64,000 nt of DNA from Marthasterias glacialis (lineage: Eukaryota; Echinodermata; Asteroidea; Forcipulatida; Asteriidae): NCBI GenBank assembly GCA_911728455.2, contig OU452222.1:28968430-29032429 (forward strand), given 5' to 3'. The notes under the pieces are model-generated. The model saw only the letters and a list, made by a program, of their open reading frames with translations, had not been told where the DNA came from and searched no databases. Shown here one piece after another: positions 1 to 11,075 of this stretch. The translations under genes were made by a program, and so were the position numbers. Within the stretch, counting starts at the first letter, position 1. Each line of letters opens with the position of its first letter.

Positions 1-1025
1 TGCTCAGCCCAGGTTGGCTCAAAATATGCACAGACAATAGAAAGTCAACACCACCGATTGCAGGTACCCTGTACTGTACTTCTGATTCTCAATTTGGATT
101 GAAATCTCTAGAAACAGTTTTTTAAATGCTTAGGAAAATCAACATCGATCCACAACACTACCAATGATTAGAATGTCAAATCAGTCAAACATTTGGCAGG
201 CGACTTTAACAATATTTTAACAGAATATAAATGGATGCAAAACATATATACAAAAAGCAATTCATCTCAAAAGCAATTCATCTAAAAATAAATACCCTTT
301 ACGAGGAAATAATCACCATTTTATATTTCCTTATTATTAGACAATTTGTAATAAACCCAATTTCATGAAACCAAAGTTTTAGCTTCCATTAAATCCTAAC
401 CCTCTACTGTCTTAGACTCGAGATTCTCCCATATCCTTCAAAATCCTCCACTCTATGGTAACTCAACACTCAAATGTTTGGACTCGGATAAGATTTCCTA
501 CAAAGTCAGGCAACTTCCTGAACAGGATTTTGGAGGCTTTGTGACCGAAAAGGTAAGCATTTAATGATATTCATCGTACATAAAACATATTAGTGCTCAA
601 ATTAATTGATAATAACTGCTTCTCAAATTCTCAACACTAAATCTTCTGAATAGACGCTGTCCCCACAACCATGCATAGATAATCTGGGCACGTTCCTATA
701 AAACCGATCAAGTGCATAAATTTAATTAGCACAGAAAAATCTTGTTTTGCATTGAAAATGATTACCAGACAAAATGCAATGTAATTTATAGAGCTGCCAC
801 TTGATCCCTGCTTATTTTCTGCTGAATTCAATACGATTAAATTTATTACATTGCAATTTATGAATAAAAAGGGAACAATTAATTTGTCTCCCCGATTTGC
901 ACTCAATATTCACATCTGAGACAAATATACAATAAGTACTTTTATTTTCTGCTTAGAAATTTCATCAATCACAAGGCCCTAAAAAAAGGCCATGCAGGGG
1001 GGAAAATGGTTAAAAGACGAGGAAA
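1..1025. other. Presumed PIEZO intron 3 sequence; no gene seen
   Basis: AT-rich sequence left of the retrotransposon remnant. Short frames here show no protein similarity I recognise. Minus-strand AG sites near position 65 are followed by a short open stretch, but its translation does not resemble the next PIEZO segment. Confidence 0.4.
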
Positions 1026-1241
1026 TCAAAAAGTAGAAAGATGACCATTGATATTGCGTTTGAATTGGGACAGGTTATAAGAGGCAGGGAAGCAGGATGC
1101 AGGTAGTGAATTCCAAAGTGAGGCAGTACGTGGGAAGCAGCTTGATGAGTACCAGTGAGTATTACCTTTGGGGACAGCTACAGAATGTGATTGGGCAGAG
1201 AATTGTGAAGTGGAACAACCAGTGAGAGTCCATTGGAGCAC
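1026..1241 (-). mobile_element. 3' end of a non-LTR retrotransposon reverse-transcriptase ORF
   Basis: This 71-codon frame contains PRTASLWNSLPASCFPASYN followed by LSQFKRNINGHL and a stop. The pattern, an R.. LWNSLP .. S.N..FK.. hydrophobic tail, is typical of the C-terminus of non-LTR retrotransposon polyproteins (CR1/L2/RTE-like groups). Only the extreme 3' end is present, as expected for a 5'-truncated LINE copy. It lies in the third PIEZO intron, in the same orientation as the gene. It is inactive because the endonuclease and polymerase domains are absent. Confidence 0.65.
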
Positions 1242-1313
1242 CTACCATTGTAATACCTGTAAGAGAGTCTCACACAAGGCTACAGGAATCTAAATTGCTT
1301 GCTTTATACTTAC

Positions 1314-1433
1314 ATGCTTCCCAGTCGTGACCGTAAGGAGAATCAGCGGCAAGAATTATTTGAAATATCGCCTGAGTGAGGCAGCCAAGGCTGGATAAGA
1401 TGATGAGTATGATCAGATATATCCCTGTCCTCC
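1314..1433 (-). CDS. PIEZO: PIEZO coding exon 3
   Basis: This 120-base exon (2+117+1) has the acceptor TTTCCTTACAG and the donor T|GTAAGTA. It encodes RTGIYLIILIILSSLGCLTQ, AIFQIIL and a more polar tail ending HDWEA. It corresponds to the GHTGRLLRALLGLSLLFLVAH helix of PIEZO1, with the glycine-arginine pair at its start and the downstream Q.I/Q.C motif. It is too short to appear as an obvious reading frame and was found by following splice phase from exon 2. The next exon should lie to the left; none in phase was convincing between 1 and 1313. Confidence 0.82.
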
Positions 1434-4400
1434 CTGTAAGGAAACAGTATCAATGATCTTATCAGCTCCTCAGCGATTATCAGCCAACAAAAACATCTCA
1501 AATCAGTTATCATGATCATTAAAATGTTGGTATTTCTACAGTTAAAACCAACAAAGGGAATACATTAGTTGAGGACAAATATTCCTGAAAAATCTAGCAG
1601 GCACACACTGTTGATTATGCTTTGATTATGATTTTGTTCCCCCTTCCTTTTGTTGGCAAGGGGGGTGTGGGTTGGGTTGGTTTACTGTAATTAAAAAGGC
1701 CTTTGCAAAGGGCACTTCCATTGGAAAATCTGAAAGTCTATTGGAAAGTTTTGACGCGACACCAAGGCCAAGACCAGGGCAACAGAGGCCATGGCTTCTG
1801 TGTAATTCTAGGCTTGTGATATTACTGCACACTGATACTGAAAGGCAAAACAATGTTGATGGGTACTTCTTTGGAGGGAGGGAAGGGTCTTCAACAACTC
1901 TCGGTATGAATTTCAAGATGTGGGAACACTTTACACGATCCCTAAGTCACAGGTTTTTTTCTAGGGGCTTATTTAAGCAGCAGTCAAAATCCTCGGATAG
2001 TGACAGGCAAACGGACCAAGCAAGTCTCGTGAGCATTTGAACCATTTTTGAAAGCGTGCCGTTCCATCGTGTTGTGTTAATGTGTGAAGGAAATAAAATC
2101 ATGAACTGTGCCAACAACACTTGCACAGTCCATTGTGAGTGGTAGGCATAAAGGAAACTAATTACTGCTCATATATGTACATGTAATTCTGATACATGAA
2201 CTATACATTGTACTTTCAATTTATCCACACAACAGAAATTAACTGCAATAATCAACCAATCAGCAAGTTGGGCCCAATTTCACAGTGCTGCTTACCACCA
2301 GTGAACTATCAGTATCAGCACATACACTGTACCATTGCAAAATAATCAATGCATAGTATTTACATGTAGGTTAGCAAGGAATGTTTTCCCTGTGGGTGTG
2401 AAATCCCTGCATACTTCATGCCATTGAGCATTCTTTTCTTGCAATTATACATAGCTAGCACAGAATGGTGGGGGTAAGCGCAGAATTCTGCAGGACACAG
2501 CTCCATAAATATCATGGCATTAATTTTAGCCCACTTCATGAGCACCAATAGTATACCCTGAAATAGCAGACAACCTTGTATTCATAAATGATTGCAGTAA
2601 TTCACAGTTCACTCAGACTAAGCCAAGGTCATATCAACTTGGACTAAGTGCACCAATGTAGTACACATTCAACTTCAATTATTTATTTTGAGACATAACC
2701 GGAAGTCAAAAATCTTTGCACGCAACAATTGCCCAGACCTTTGCAAAGCAGTTCCTGTTCTTCAATGTAAATACCAGACAATCACTGCCTAGATATGAAT
2801 GAATATTTGATATTGTAATATCAGCTGTTATATGAAGTTGCAGCTACGTGTAATCATGCAAGCCCATTGTGGTTATATTCAGGGTAATGTAGAAAACATC
2901 CAATGGCTAAGCTTTTGTTTCCAGGTGCACGGTTATTCTTTTTTATCATTTTTCCAGGGATGGTTTCTTCTATGATTTCTGTAATGATGTGCAAACAACC
3001 TGGGCCCTGTTTTGTGACACTGCTTACCACACAATTCTGCATTTATCGCGCACTAGAAAGTGGGTCATCTATGGGATGTTAAGAGCAGACTTCCATGGTA
3101 AGCAATGCCTTGAATTTGGGCTCTGCTAGAACACTGTACACAATTTGGAGGTTTAGTACATGTTCTAACTTCTGCTTTTAGCACAAAAAGTAGCTAAGCA
3201 CAATGAAATTTGCTTACCAGAATAAGATTACCAGCCAAAATACCATGTCTCATATACCGGGTCTGTGACTGGTATCCAGCTCATTTTTGCTTAGCAGACA
3301 GATGTTCAGCAATGATTTATGTTAGAGCAGCTCTCTGCAATTGGGCACAGCGTGGTCCCATCATAGAGCTGCTTCAACACAAAAAGTAGCTAAGCACAAA
3401 ACAATTTTGCTTACCAGACTAAGATTACCAGCCAAAATACTATGTCCCATGTACCATCTGTGACTGGTTTCGTGCTAATTTTTGCTTAGCAGAAAACTGT
3501 TAAGCAAAATGTTCTGCTTAAGCAGCTCTATGAAATTGGACCCTGAATGAAAACTGTTACTTAAACTCACAATCAAATAATTTTGTCCATGGTTCAATTT
3601 TGTGTACTTAAGCAGACAATAGTGATTAACATCTTCCTACTTAGCAAACCTAAGCAGGAAACCAGCTACAAACAGAACACCTGACATGGTATTTTGGCTG
3701 GTTACCTTTTTCTGGTAAGCACAATTGTTTTGGTCCTTCGCTAATTTTTTTGTGCAGCTCTATGAAATCAGGACCACTGGATTCTATTTGCCAAAACACT
3801 TGTGGATTCTACCAGGGAAGTCGATTCTACATGTACTTAGTGAAAGTGATAACGAAACTTACATGTAGTACTGGTAATCTTTTATTTTCAAGCTGCTTTC
3901 GTTTTTGTTTTTCAGTCTTTAGGCCTGGATAGTCTCTTGTCTGCATCTAATTGTCTGTCAGTAGGTTACAAAAGCCAAACTTCAACGCTGTCCAGCTACT
4001 GACCATTCGTAACCACACTATCACCAAAAGTTTCTAGACTTTCTATAAACGCAATTCTGATTTTGTAATGAAACAGAAACCAATGAGTGTATTATCGAGA
4101 ATTAAACAATGACAGCATTGACTAAATGCTGTTGGAAACCAATACCGGATAATTACATCATATGGTAGAGGGTTTCATATAACCCTCAGCAACCAATGCC
4201 AACTACATGTATGATTGCCATCAGTTTATTGTGACAATTTAGGTGCATTGGATTCGCTTTCCTGACCTTGCCCAAGTCACACCAGTGAGCTCCTTCAAGG
4301 TCTAAATAAACAACCATGAAGCCTTCTTGTCTGGTTCATGTGAGACACTGGGAAAAAATGTCAAAGGTCAATGTTCACCGGTTATTTAAATTTTACCCAA

Positions 4401-7400
4401 AATGTAACAAGAAATTGTTTACCTGGTAAGTTTTTTTCATAAATAGGTGGCCATTATTTTGGTTTGAAATTGAGTGACTACGATGAATGAAGCTGTCGTT
4501 CTTAAAGTACAAATTGAAAAAGCTAATTAATAATTATTTTACAATCCGATGTCCCTGCACGCCGCCACCTTTTGTGAAGTCACTAACCTTGGTCTGCCTC
4601 CACTACCCCGCTTCACAAGCCGGGTAGTGGTGGCCGACTCAGGTCAGCCACCGGTGTGATGTCCCATGCTACTCAACCAAAACGGGGAGACCTGGGGCTA
4701 ACTCTGGGCAGCTAATCGAACTCACCATTTAGGCCTCCATGTATAAGCACAAAGATAGGACATGTACACAATGTATTTTTTCAAGTAGTATGGCCACCTA
4801 AACTATCCCAATTTATAGGAACAATCTTATCCCAATGAGGGTATCAATGGTCCCCAATAAGGTAACCTAGTTCATGCATTGCCCATACATTTTGGGTTTA
4901 TTTCCATCTAAACTACCCCAATGGTGATATGCTCAGAACATTTTCAACCAAAGTGGGTGTCAGTGGTCTCAATAAGGTAACCCAGTTATAGCTTCAAATG
5001 CTTAATTACATGTATTGCCCATTTAAGGTTTATTTTCACCCAAACTACCCCAATGGGGATATGCTCAGAACATTTTCAACCAATAAGGGTATCAGTGGTC
5101 CCAAATAAGGTAACCTAGTGATGATTTCAAATGCTTTATTACATGTATTGGCCATTTAAGGTTTATTTTCACCCAAACTATCCCAATGGGGATATACTTA
5201 AACCCTAATCATGGAACCTTCTTCTCCCAATGAGGATATCAATGGCTTCCAATGAAGGAAAACTGTTTGGGTGTTACTGTCATGATCTGCACTAGAATCT
5301 TACCAGACATCGTCTGTCGGCTTGGGTTTGGTACAAGAGGCAATGCCAGCAGGCAGAGCAGGTACACACCAGACACTGCATTGTAGCGAAGGAAAGAAGC
5401 TGCAAAGAGAAAAGAAAACAAAGCGTCATTATTTACTTTAGGGCCAGACAATTTGTACGGATCATATGACTGACAGTAGTTTTCAGGCTCAATATGTAAC
5501 AAATAGTGCGTGAAATACACGTCTCATTATCATAATATACTGTAATATGACATGGTGAACATGTGGGTGTCCAGACTATTACATCACAATATGATTTAGA
5601 ACTTAAATTATAGGCCCAATGCTTTTGCGTTTCAGACAAAAAATACAATAAAGAGGACCACTTTGCATCCGTCACCATAGTACTTTTCCCAATGGTTGTT
5701 TTGTTTGAAGTTTTGTTTGAAGTACCTGAAACAACCCCCCACCCCCACCCCCACCTCCCCCCCCCCAAAAAAAAAATAAATAAATAAAAAAAAATATTCA
5801 ATTCATTTGTTGTATTTTTAGTTTTTTTTTTAAATCACCCTCAAATTTGTATCAATAATGGAGAGAAAAGGTTACCTAATTCATTATTTGGTTGGAATTT
5901 GAGGGTAATAACTTTTTCTTTATATCAACTCAAGTTATTTTCAGCATAAGCCTCCATGTCAATTCATATGTTGAAACATTTTTTGGAGGTGGTTTCAGGA
6001 ACTTAAACGAAGTCACACGGTGACAGATCTATGCAAAATGGCCCCCTTTACTGTGTTTCTTGTCTTCAGCTAAAAAGGCTCATAATTTTCAAAACATGAT
6101 AACAAGTAACCTTGCCTTATACACTAAAATAGTTTGTTTTGCTGAATTTTCGGTGTTATCAAGAACTCATTAATCATTAATACGTTAAGGTCAGAGAAGT
6201 TGTTTGTTTCACCATATCTGACAACGTGTCATGTATACATGTATATGGGACATATAATGGACATATTTATTAAATATTAATTTGGTTTAATTTTAATGTT
6301 AATTTACACTCAATAAATTTTAATGTACACTTAATTTGGAGATGGTGTATGAAGGTGAAGCCAATGCAATACCTGGCCAGGAATTTCATCTTTCAGGGCA
6401 AGGCCATTTCACTTTTTAAGTGGAAAGTCTATGGGAAATGTCTGGAGGGGACAAGATCAGGGCAACAGAACCTCTGTGTAACTCTAGTCCTCCATTTGAA
6501 ATGACTGCCTTAGTCCATAGTGGTCCCTAAAGACAAAGCACAGGATTTGTAATTATCCGCCCCCCCCCCCCACCCCACATCCGCCCCCTCAGTGGAAAAA
6601 TAAATCGTTTTAATCTGAAAGCTCACTCATTATGAAATTCATATTAGTACCAATCCTCCAGAGAAGTATTTTCATCTGAAATATAATGCACTGTAAAGTC
6701 AACAAAAGGACATTTGAAGACTCCACAAACCGGACATTATTGCTTACATTTTTATGGCCACAATAAAAAATACTGATGAATGAGCACAAATTTCCTGAAA
6801 AAAAACATTCACTAAAATGAGATCATCATAAAATGTTCATGAGTTTGTTTTTATGATTTGTTATTAAAAAGTGTAATAAAAAAGGGAAGGGACGGGAGTT
6901 ATGTTACTCTCAAAAAAAACTAATAATAAATGGTTTACATCATGTCTGTATGATCACAGATGAGAGGGAAAATGAGTTAAATTCATAGAGCTATGTTTTG
7001 ATATTTAATCATACTTTCTTCCCCCAAAAAACGTCTTAAATTCTACCCAGTTCATTCAGGAGCTCTGAGGGGAAAATAATGTCTTTTTTATCATCAAAGT
7101 GTAATTTACCTACTGTAAACCTCAAGACTGAAGCAAAAACAAATAATGATTTGTTTTTTGTCTAAAACATGCGGCTATCATTGGTAATTGTCAAAGACCA
7201 GTATCTGCACTCTGTGTGACCCAACATATAGGGGGCCTAACATGAAGCCTGTTCCTGTGAAAGTTTGAGCTCAATCAGTCATCAGAGTCACAAGAAAATA
7301 GTGGGGGGAAATGTTTTTAAACATGATTTTGGACTCACGAGATTGAAACTAGTTAATTTACTCATTTCTCAAAAAATGTATGCATTTTAGGCAAAAATAT

Positions 7401-8942
7401 TTCAAAAGGTGTTTTCCACCTTGACCATCTTTATACCATGTTACAGTTGTAAATCAGTGAACATTTATATTTCGATCTTACCAATGTTATGCACACACTT
7501 TAAACATTAACTTTAGCTTAGTAACTCATTTTAGAATATTTTTGAGTTGTCCAGGACTCTGATATTTATACATGTAGATCGATCCTATGCATTATTGAGC
7601 ACGATGATGGACATACACAAACAATTTGTATGCACACCTTGTGCCTTTTGGCAAACACACACTGTGTAGTACACTAATAGATGAGAATGAGTCAACACAG
7701 TGATGGCTATCTTGATAACTGAATTTCATGACAGTGTTTGGTCTGTATGCCTACATGCACAGCGTACATAGTGTGCATGTATGTAGTATGTGCAATGCAT
7801 ATTACATACATACGTGCTATACAAAAATTGGGGCATCCACATATTTTGTTTTGGTATACTATTAAGCACTGCTTTAATTTTTTTCATTAAGATTCTACTC
7901 CATTCCTCAGTGCTAAGCAGAGTTTTATTCCATACTATACACTTTATTTAGTCGTACAGTTTACATCCACATTCAATGGCAAAATGAAATGCACATTTAG
8001 CCATCAACACACCCCTACACAGCCACTGTCATGACGGTACATATACATATACATGTACATCTAGGATTTGCATTTGATGACATACACAATGTATGTTATG
8101 CTGCTAAACATGCCCAGTACTGTACACATATACCAGGTGCATGGTGTACGTACCATGTTCATCAAGCGACATTGAGTGGGAGGGAATCCTCGGACAACAA
8201 TGTGGTCACATTGTCTGGTGCAAGGCAACATGTACACAAGAAAAAAACGTCTGTAGAAGGAACTTCAAGAGTAATCCAAAATAACCCCAAGCAAAATTAG
8301 TTACAATAGATTCCATTTTATAGTTTAAGTAAAATTACAGAAAATAAATTTGCATGAAACTTATATTCGTAAACCTCAAAATGTCACCTTTGCCTTACCA
8401 ATAAAAAGCACCGCCCCGATCAAATAATATAAGAGCAGCCAAGTTACAAAGTACTTGGAGAAGATCCATTCCTTAGTCTCCTTACACCATCGAACTGTTC
8501 CCCTACCGGACTTGGCCCACGCTGTCTTCATCATAGCCTTCGTTTGTCTCCATATATCCCAAAATGGAAGTTCGCTTAGACTTATGACAGATCGCTGATC
8601 TGTATCCACTGGTTGATTTGACATCGGTTTGGTTTGATCGTAATAATCCTGAGATTCAAACTGTTGCTGAGGAGTGGCACCATTACTGATATCTATGGCA
8701 GGGTCCATAGCGGTTGGATCCTCCATCATGTCCATGGGATAATAGAGTCTGTCTGGGGTGGTTGGATCCTCTGAAGTAGCCGACTTATCTATGGTCAGAC
8801 TTTTTGGAGATGCGGAATGGGTATCAGCTGATTTGTTCCCCTCTACACGACCTCCTTGGGGTAGTATTATCTCATCCACAGCCTCATCTGTAGATTCATC
8901 CGAGTGAAGCTGCTTATATCGTCCTTTCGCTTGGCCGTCCAT
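1314..8942 (-). CDS. PIEZO: PIEZO mechanosensitive ion channel, 5' end (partial gene)
   Basis: This is the N-terminal part of a PIEZO channel, the very large multipass plasma-membrane protein that opens a cation pore on membrane stretch. Three exons are resolved: 8942-8399, 5399-5304 and 1433-1314. All junctions are phase 1 with good donors (GTAAGG, GTAAGA, GTAAGT) and acceptors (TTTGCAG, CTTACAG). The joined protein reads WLLLYYLIGAVLFI, then ASFLRYNAVSGVYLLCLLAL, then GRTGIYLIILIIL. This matches the start of vertebrate PIEZO1/2, where a WLLLP helix, an LLRF..LSLVYLLFLLLLP helix and a GHTGRLLRALL helix follow one another with introns at similar places. Family members have more than 2000 residues, so most of the gene lies left of position 1. 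The odd feature is about 160 residues before the first membrane helix, where vertebrate and fly PIEZO have only a few. The PIEZO call is firm; the start codon is less sure. Confidence 0.86.
1690..1815 (+). repeat. Dispersed repeat family A, copy 1
   Basis: The sequence runs: AAGGCCTTTGCAAAGGGCAC, then TTCCATTGGAAAATCTGAAA with GTCTATTGG, then ACACCAAGGCCAAGACCAGG with GCAACAGAGG. The same ordered blocks (GGGCACTTCC, AAAGTCTATGG, GGGGCACCAAGGCCAAGACC, GGGCAACAG) recur at 6365-6490, 11690-11815, 27125-27200, 28205-28370 and, reversed, 54515-54590. The 122-codon plus-strand reading frame over this copy is a by-product of the repeat. Confidence 0.7.
2270..3775. repeat. Cluster of short palindromic elements (family B, 'GCTCTATGAAATTGGGCC')
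   Basis: Several copies of one element lie in PIEZO intron 2. Two follow one another at about 3180-3340 and 3355-3545, spaced ~190 bases. The second has inverted ends, ATAGAGCTGCTT at 3363 and AAGCAGCTCTAT near 3534. Each carries CTTACCAGANTAAGATTACC, AGCCAAAATAC, CTGTGACTGGT and TTTGCTTAGCAG blocks. A reversed copy lies at about 3593-3771, and partial ends occur at 2270-2335 and 3000-3060. Related copies are at 16155-16270, 24790-24910, 26740-26880, 35009-35135, 53650-53760, 55510-55765 and 61490-61610. Short length, inverted ends and no coding capacity fit MITEs. Confidence 0.65.
4796..5245 (+). repeat. Minisatellite M1, array 1 (units ~110-133 bp)
   Basis: Units start AACTAYCCCAATG at 4801, 4911, 5043 and 5176 (spacing 110, 132, 133). 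They continue with GATATGCTCAGAACATTTTC, AACCA, a 'GGTATCAGTGGTC' block, AATAAGGTAACC and TTACATGTATTGCCCATTTA. The array fills PIEZO intron 2 up to about 60 bases from exon 2. The same unit occurs in reverse at 32035-32490. Confidence 0.85.
5304..5399 (-). CDS. PIEZO: PIEZO coding exon 2
   Basis: This 96-base exon (2+93+1) lies between the acceptor TTTGCAG and the donor G|GTAAGA. It encodes SFLRYNAVSGVYLLCLLALP followed by LVPNPSRQTMS. It matches the conserved second segment of PIEZO1 (CLLRF..LSLVYLLFLLLLPWFPGP), including the arginine after the leucines and the proline-rich end. A ~110-133 bp minisatellite array starts about 60 bases beyond its donor, inside the next intron. Confidence 0.88.
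5620..6010 (+). repeat. Dispersed repeat family C, copy 1
   Basis: It shares ordered blocks with 27445-27760: AATAAAG.GGACCACTTTGC with ATTCGTCAC, CCARTGGTTG, GAAATTTGAGGGTAAT and CATAAGCCTSCATGTCMATT, then CATATGTTGAAACA. The copies differ by many substitutions and small gaps. Copy 1 also carries a C-rich run (5735-5767) followed by an A-rich run. It lies in PIEZO intron 1. Confidence 0.65.
6365..6490 (+). repeat. Dispersed repeat family A, copy 2
   Basis: It reads GGAATTTCATCTTTCAGGGC then AAGGCCATTTCACTTT, AAAGTCTATGGGAAATGTCT, and GGGACAAGATCAGGGCAACA with GAACC. The blocks match the copies at 1690 and 11690. A C10 run lies about 70 bases further on. Confidence 0.65.
7165..7500 (+). repeat. 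Dispersed repeat family D, copy 1
   Basis: It starts GACCAGTATCTGCACTCTGT then GTGACCCAACATATA. Shared blocks follow: CCTGTGAAAGTTTGAGCTCA, GATTTTGGACTC, CATTTCTCAAAAA, ATTTCAAAAGG..TTTTCCACCTT, ACCATCTTTATACCATG and CATTTATATTTCGATCTTAC. Copies occur at 37790-38105 (same orientation) and 43180-43640 (reversed and interrupted). It lies in PIEZO intron 1. Confidence 0.8.
8399..8942 (-). CDS. PIEZO: PIEZO coding exon 1: N-terminal extension and first membrane helix
   Basis: This is one open exon of 181 codons plus one base. The start is taken at the ATG at 8942 (AAGATGG, a good Kozak context). An in-frame ATG at 8957 has a weak context (T at -3) and directly follows an in-frame TGA, so the frame cannot extend further upstream in this exon. 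Residues 1-130 are polar and acidic, rich in S, D, T, Q and P, and look disordered. Residues about 131-162 are basic and aromatic with several tryptophans (WDIWRQTKAMMK, WAKSGRGTVRWCKETKEW), suggesting an amphipathic segment against the membrane. A hydrophobic helix follows from about residue 164. The exon ends ATT-G before GTAAGG. Splicing to 5399 completes the conserved PIEZO second helix. Confidence 0.78.
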
Positions 8943-8957
8943 CTTTCTCGCTCTCAT

Positions 8958-10350
8958 TCATCCACAGTCTGATGAGGATGATGATGAAGATGTGGGTCAC
9001 AATTGCCTTAGAGGCTCAACCCAAAGCATCTTACATGTAGCCTGACCATCAACAGCCAGGGCTTTAGTAGCTCTCCGATAAATAATCAAATTGGGTTGCA
9101 GGGTTACTTATGTCAGACACAGGAATAGTTTAAAGGGGGTTGTACCACAATTTGTCGTTTACAAAGCTGTTGCTTCAAGTACTCTTACTCACTTTGAAAC
9201 AAACAATCTCTCGCAATCAAGGCGTACAAGTTTAAACACTCCTTTGATGTTGTGGAGAAGCTATTAACTTGATGCAGTCATCCAAATGTGCAATGAAGGA
9301 AACAACAGTTTTGACTTGTCTTAATTCAAACAGGAATAGTTATCACTTGAAGCAGAGATGTGGTACCACCAAGAGATTCCACTGAGTTGTCTGCCTGCAA
9401 GACTCACAAAATGCAGAGTCCTCTCAGCCCACTGCAGCTCAGTATTGACAAGTCAGTCTCCTACGACTGGAAGCTCAATGAAGAGGATGAGACTGAGTGG
9501 TCCTTACCTGCACAGTCAGCCACAATACAAGCGCAAACAATCCAGATGACATAAAAGTACAATGGCTGGCTGGAATGGTGCACAAGACAATCCAAACCGC
9601 ATACAGAATGCTTAGTGCATACCACTTCTATGCTTACAGTGATCCAACAAGCGCAGGTGAACTGAAATATTAGCCTTGCAAGTGAAATGCTATGGTCTGC
9701 CTATTTGTTTAACAAAGTCCATCAGATTCAGGTGGTAGAGATATTATAAGTAAACACTCATTAACTCACGAAGGTTCACTGCTAGAGCTGTGAGATAGAG
9801 TATACTTTTCAAAGTTCATTTCCATCTGTAGAATTACCATAGCAATAAGTCAATGCTAGTTAGTATCATTTGGTCATTTAGTACGATGCAGGAAGCTTAT
9901 ATATCAGTGGACCATTGAAACGAGACGTAACCTGGTACAACTAGAAAGGAAATTGCACATTGATCCAGGTATGACGTCTTATCTTCTAAGCACTCATCTA
10001 CAAAATGTCTGCTGACAGCACATTTGGTGACAGACTTTTTATGCTGTTTACACTCTACCATGCAGTTTATTTGTTGATGGTCTGACAGGTTTCTGAAATT
10101 CTAATGTGATTCACGAGCGTACCAGACCTGCTGTCACCAAAACTGTGAAATTTTACACAAGATTCCACCCAGGTACATGTGCATTGTAAGTATTGCCTTG
10201 TTTAATTGTGCTTTGTAAATTTACTGGATATTTTACATGTAGGTGTGGATGAGTTTACCATACTACGCAGGAAGGCCATTTACATTGAGTGCTGAGATAA
10301 AAGGACCTGTAGGCTATTTGTTTATTTGTACAGCGTGGCAGGAGAATTAC
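8958..10350. other. Region upstream of PIEZO; no protein gene seen
   Basis: It presumably contains the PIEZO promoter and any 5' UTR exon. Two short overlapping plus-strand frames near 9360-9554 look chance-like. A CT dinucleotide run occurs at about 10361-10379. Confidence 0.4.
8968..9508 (-). other. Possible PIEZO 5' UTR splice junction (donor 9507/9506, acceptor at 8970/8969)
   Basis: On the minus strand, positions 9511-9502 read as a perfect donor, GCAG|GTAAGG. Positions 8985-8969 read as a T/C-rich stretch ending CATCAG, a plausible acceptor just upstream of the first PIEZO ATG. Together they would join a 5' exon ending at 9508 to the coding exon starting at 8968. The joined sequence keeps a TGA in frame just before the first ATG, so the upstream exon would be untranslated. 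Only splice-site shape supports this; transcript reads would settle it. Confidence 0.3.
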
Positions 10351-10674
10351 ATGTATTGCCCTCTCTCTCTCTCTCTCTTATTAATTGGACTTACTACATG
10401 TAGGTGTAGTTTTTAGGTCACATTGGGGTTGTTTTTAAAAGGTTGGCAAGTGTTTACCCAAGAAAGGTGGTAAATTTGTGGAATTAAGTGTTTTTCAGCA
10501 CGTGAACATGCATCCAAACCTATACAGTTATTGCTACACAGATGCATACAGTACATACTGTACTGCTTTGCTAATATACTGTTTAAACACACATCAGACA
10601 CTGATCCAGGGGGTGGGTACAGGGATCTGGAACCCTCCCTGCTGTCAGCAAATTTTGTTAAAACTATCTTTTTC

Positions 10675-11075
10675 CTTTGAACTTGGACTGTGAACTTGGA
10701 CTTGACACTGAGGACTTGGACTTGCCACTGAGGACTCAGACTCGGACTCGACACTAAAGACTCAGACTTGAACTCGACACAGAGGACCCGGGCTCAGGAC
10801 TCGAAACTAAGGACTCGGACTTTACACTGAGGACTCAGAATCGGACTCAACACTGACGACTCGACACTGACGACTCGAACTCGACACGACACTGAGGACC
10901 CAAACTTAGATTCAACACTGAGGATTCGGACTCGGACTTGGACTCAACACTGAGGACTCAAACTCCACACTGAGGACCCGTACTCAGACTCAACACCGAG
11001 GACTTGGCCTCGACACACAAGACTCAGACTCAAACTTGGACATGGACTCAAGAATTGAAGACTCAAATACAAGAC
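10675..11075. repeat. GACTC/GACACTGAG minisatellite
   Basis: About 400 bases are built from GGACTCGGACTCGACACTGA-like units. Shorter 6-base steps (GGACTT, GGACTC, GACTCA) alternate with ACACTGAGGAC. The units are imperfect, so the array is old or being shuffled. No strand or function can be assigned. Confidence 0.85.

Noticed and set aside
1..80. Possible next PIEZO exon on the minus strand, entered by one of several AG sites near position 65
   Set aside because: Only one of the acceptor choices keeps phase, and its translation does not resemble the PIEZO segment expected after exon 3.
1672..2040. 122-codon plus-strand frame
   Set aside because: It overlaps a minus-strand frame and its first half is dispersed repeat family A.
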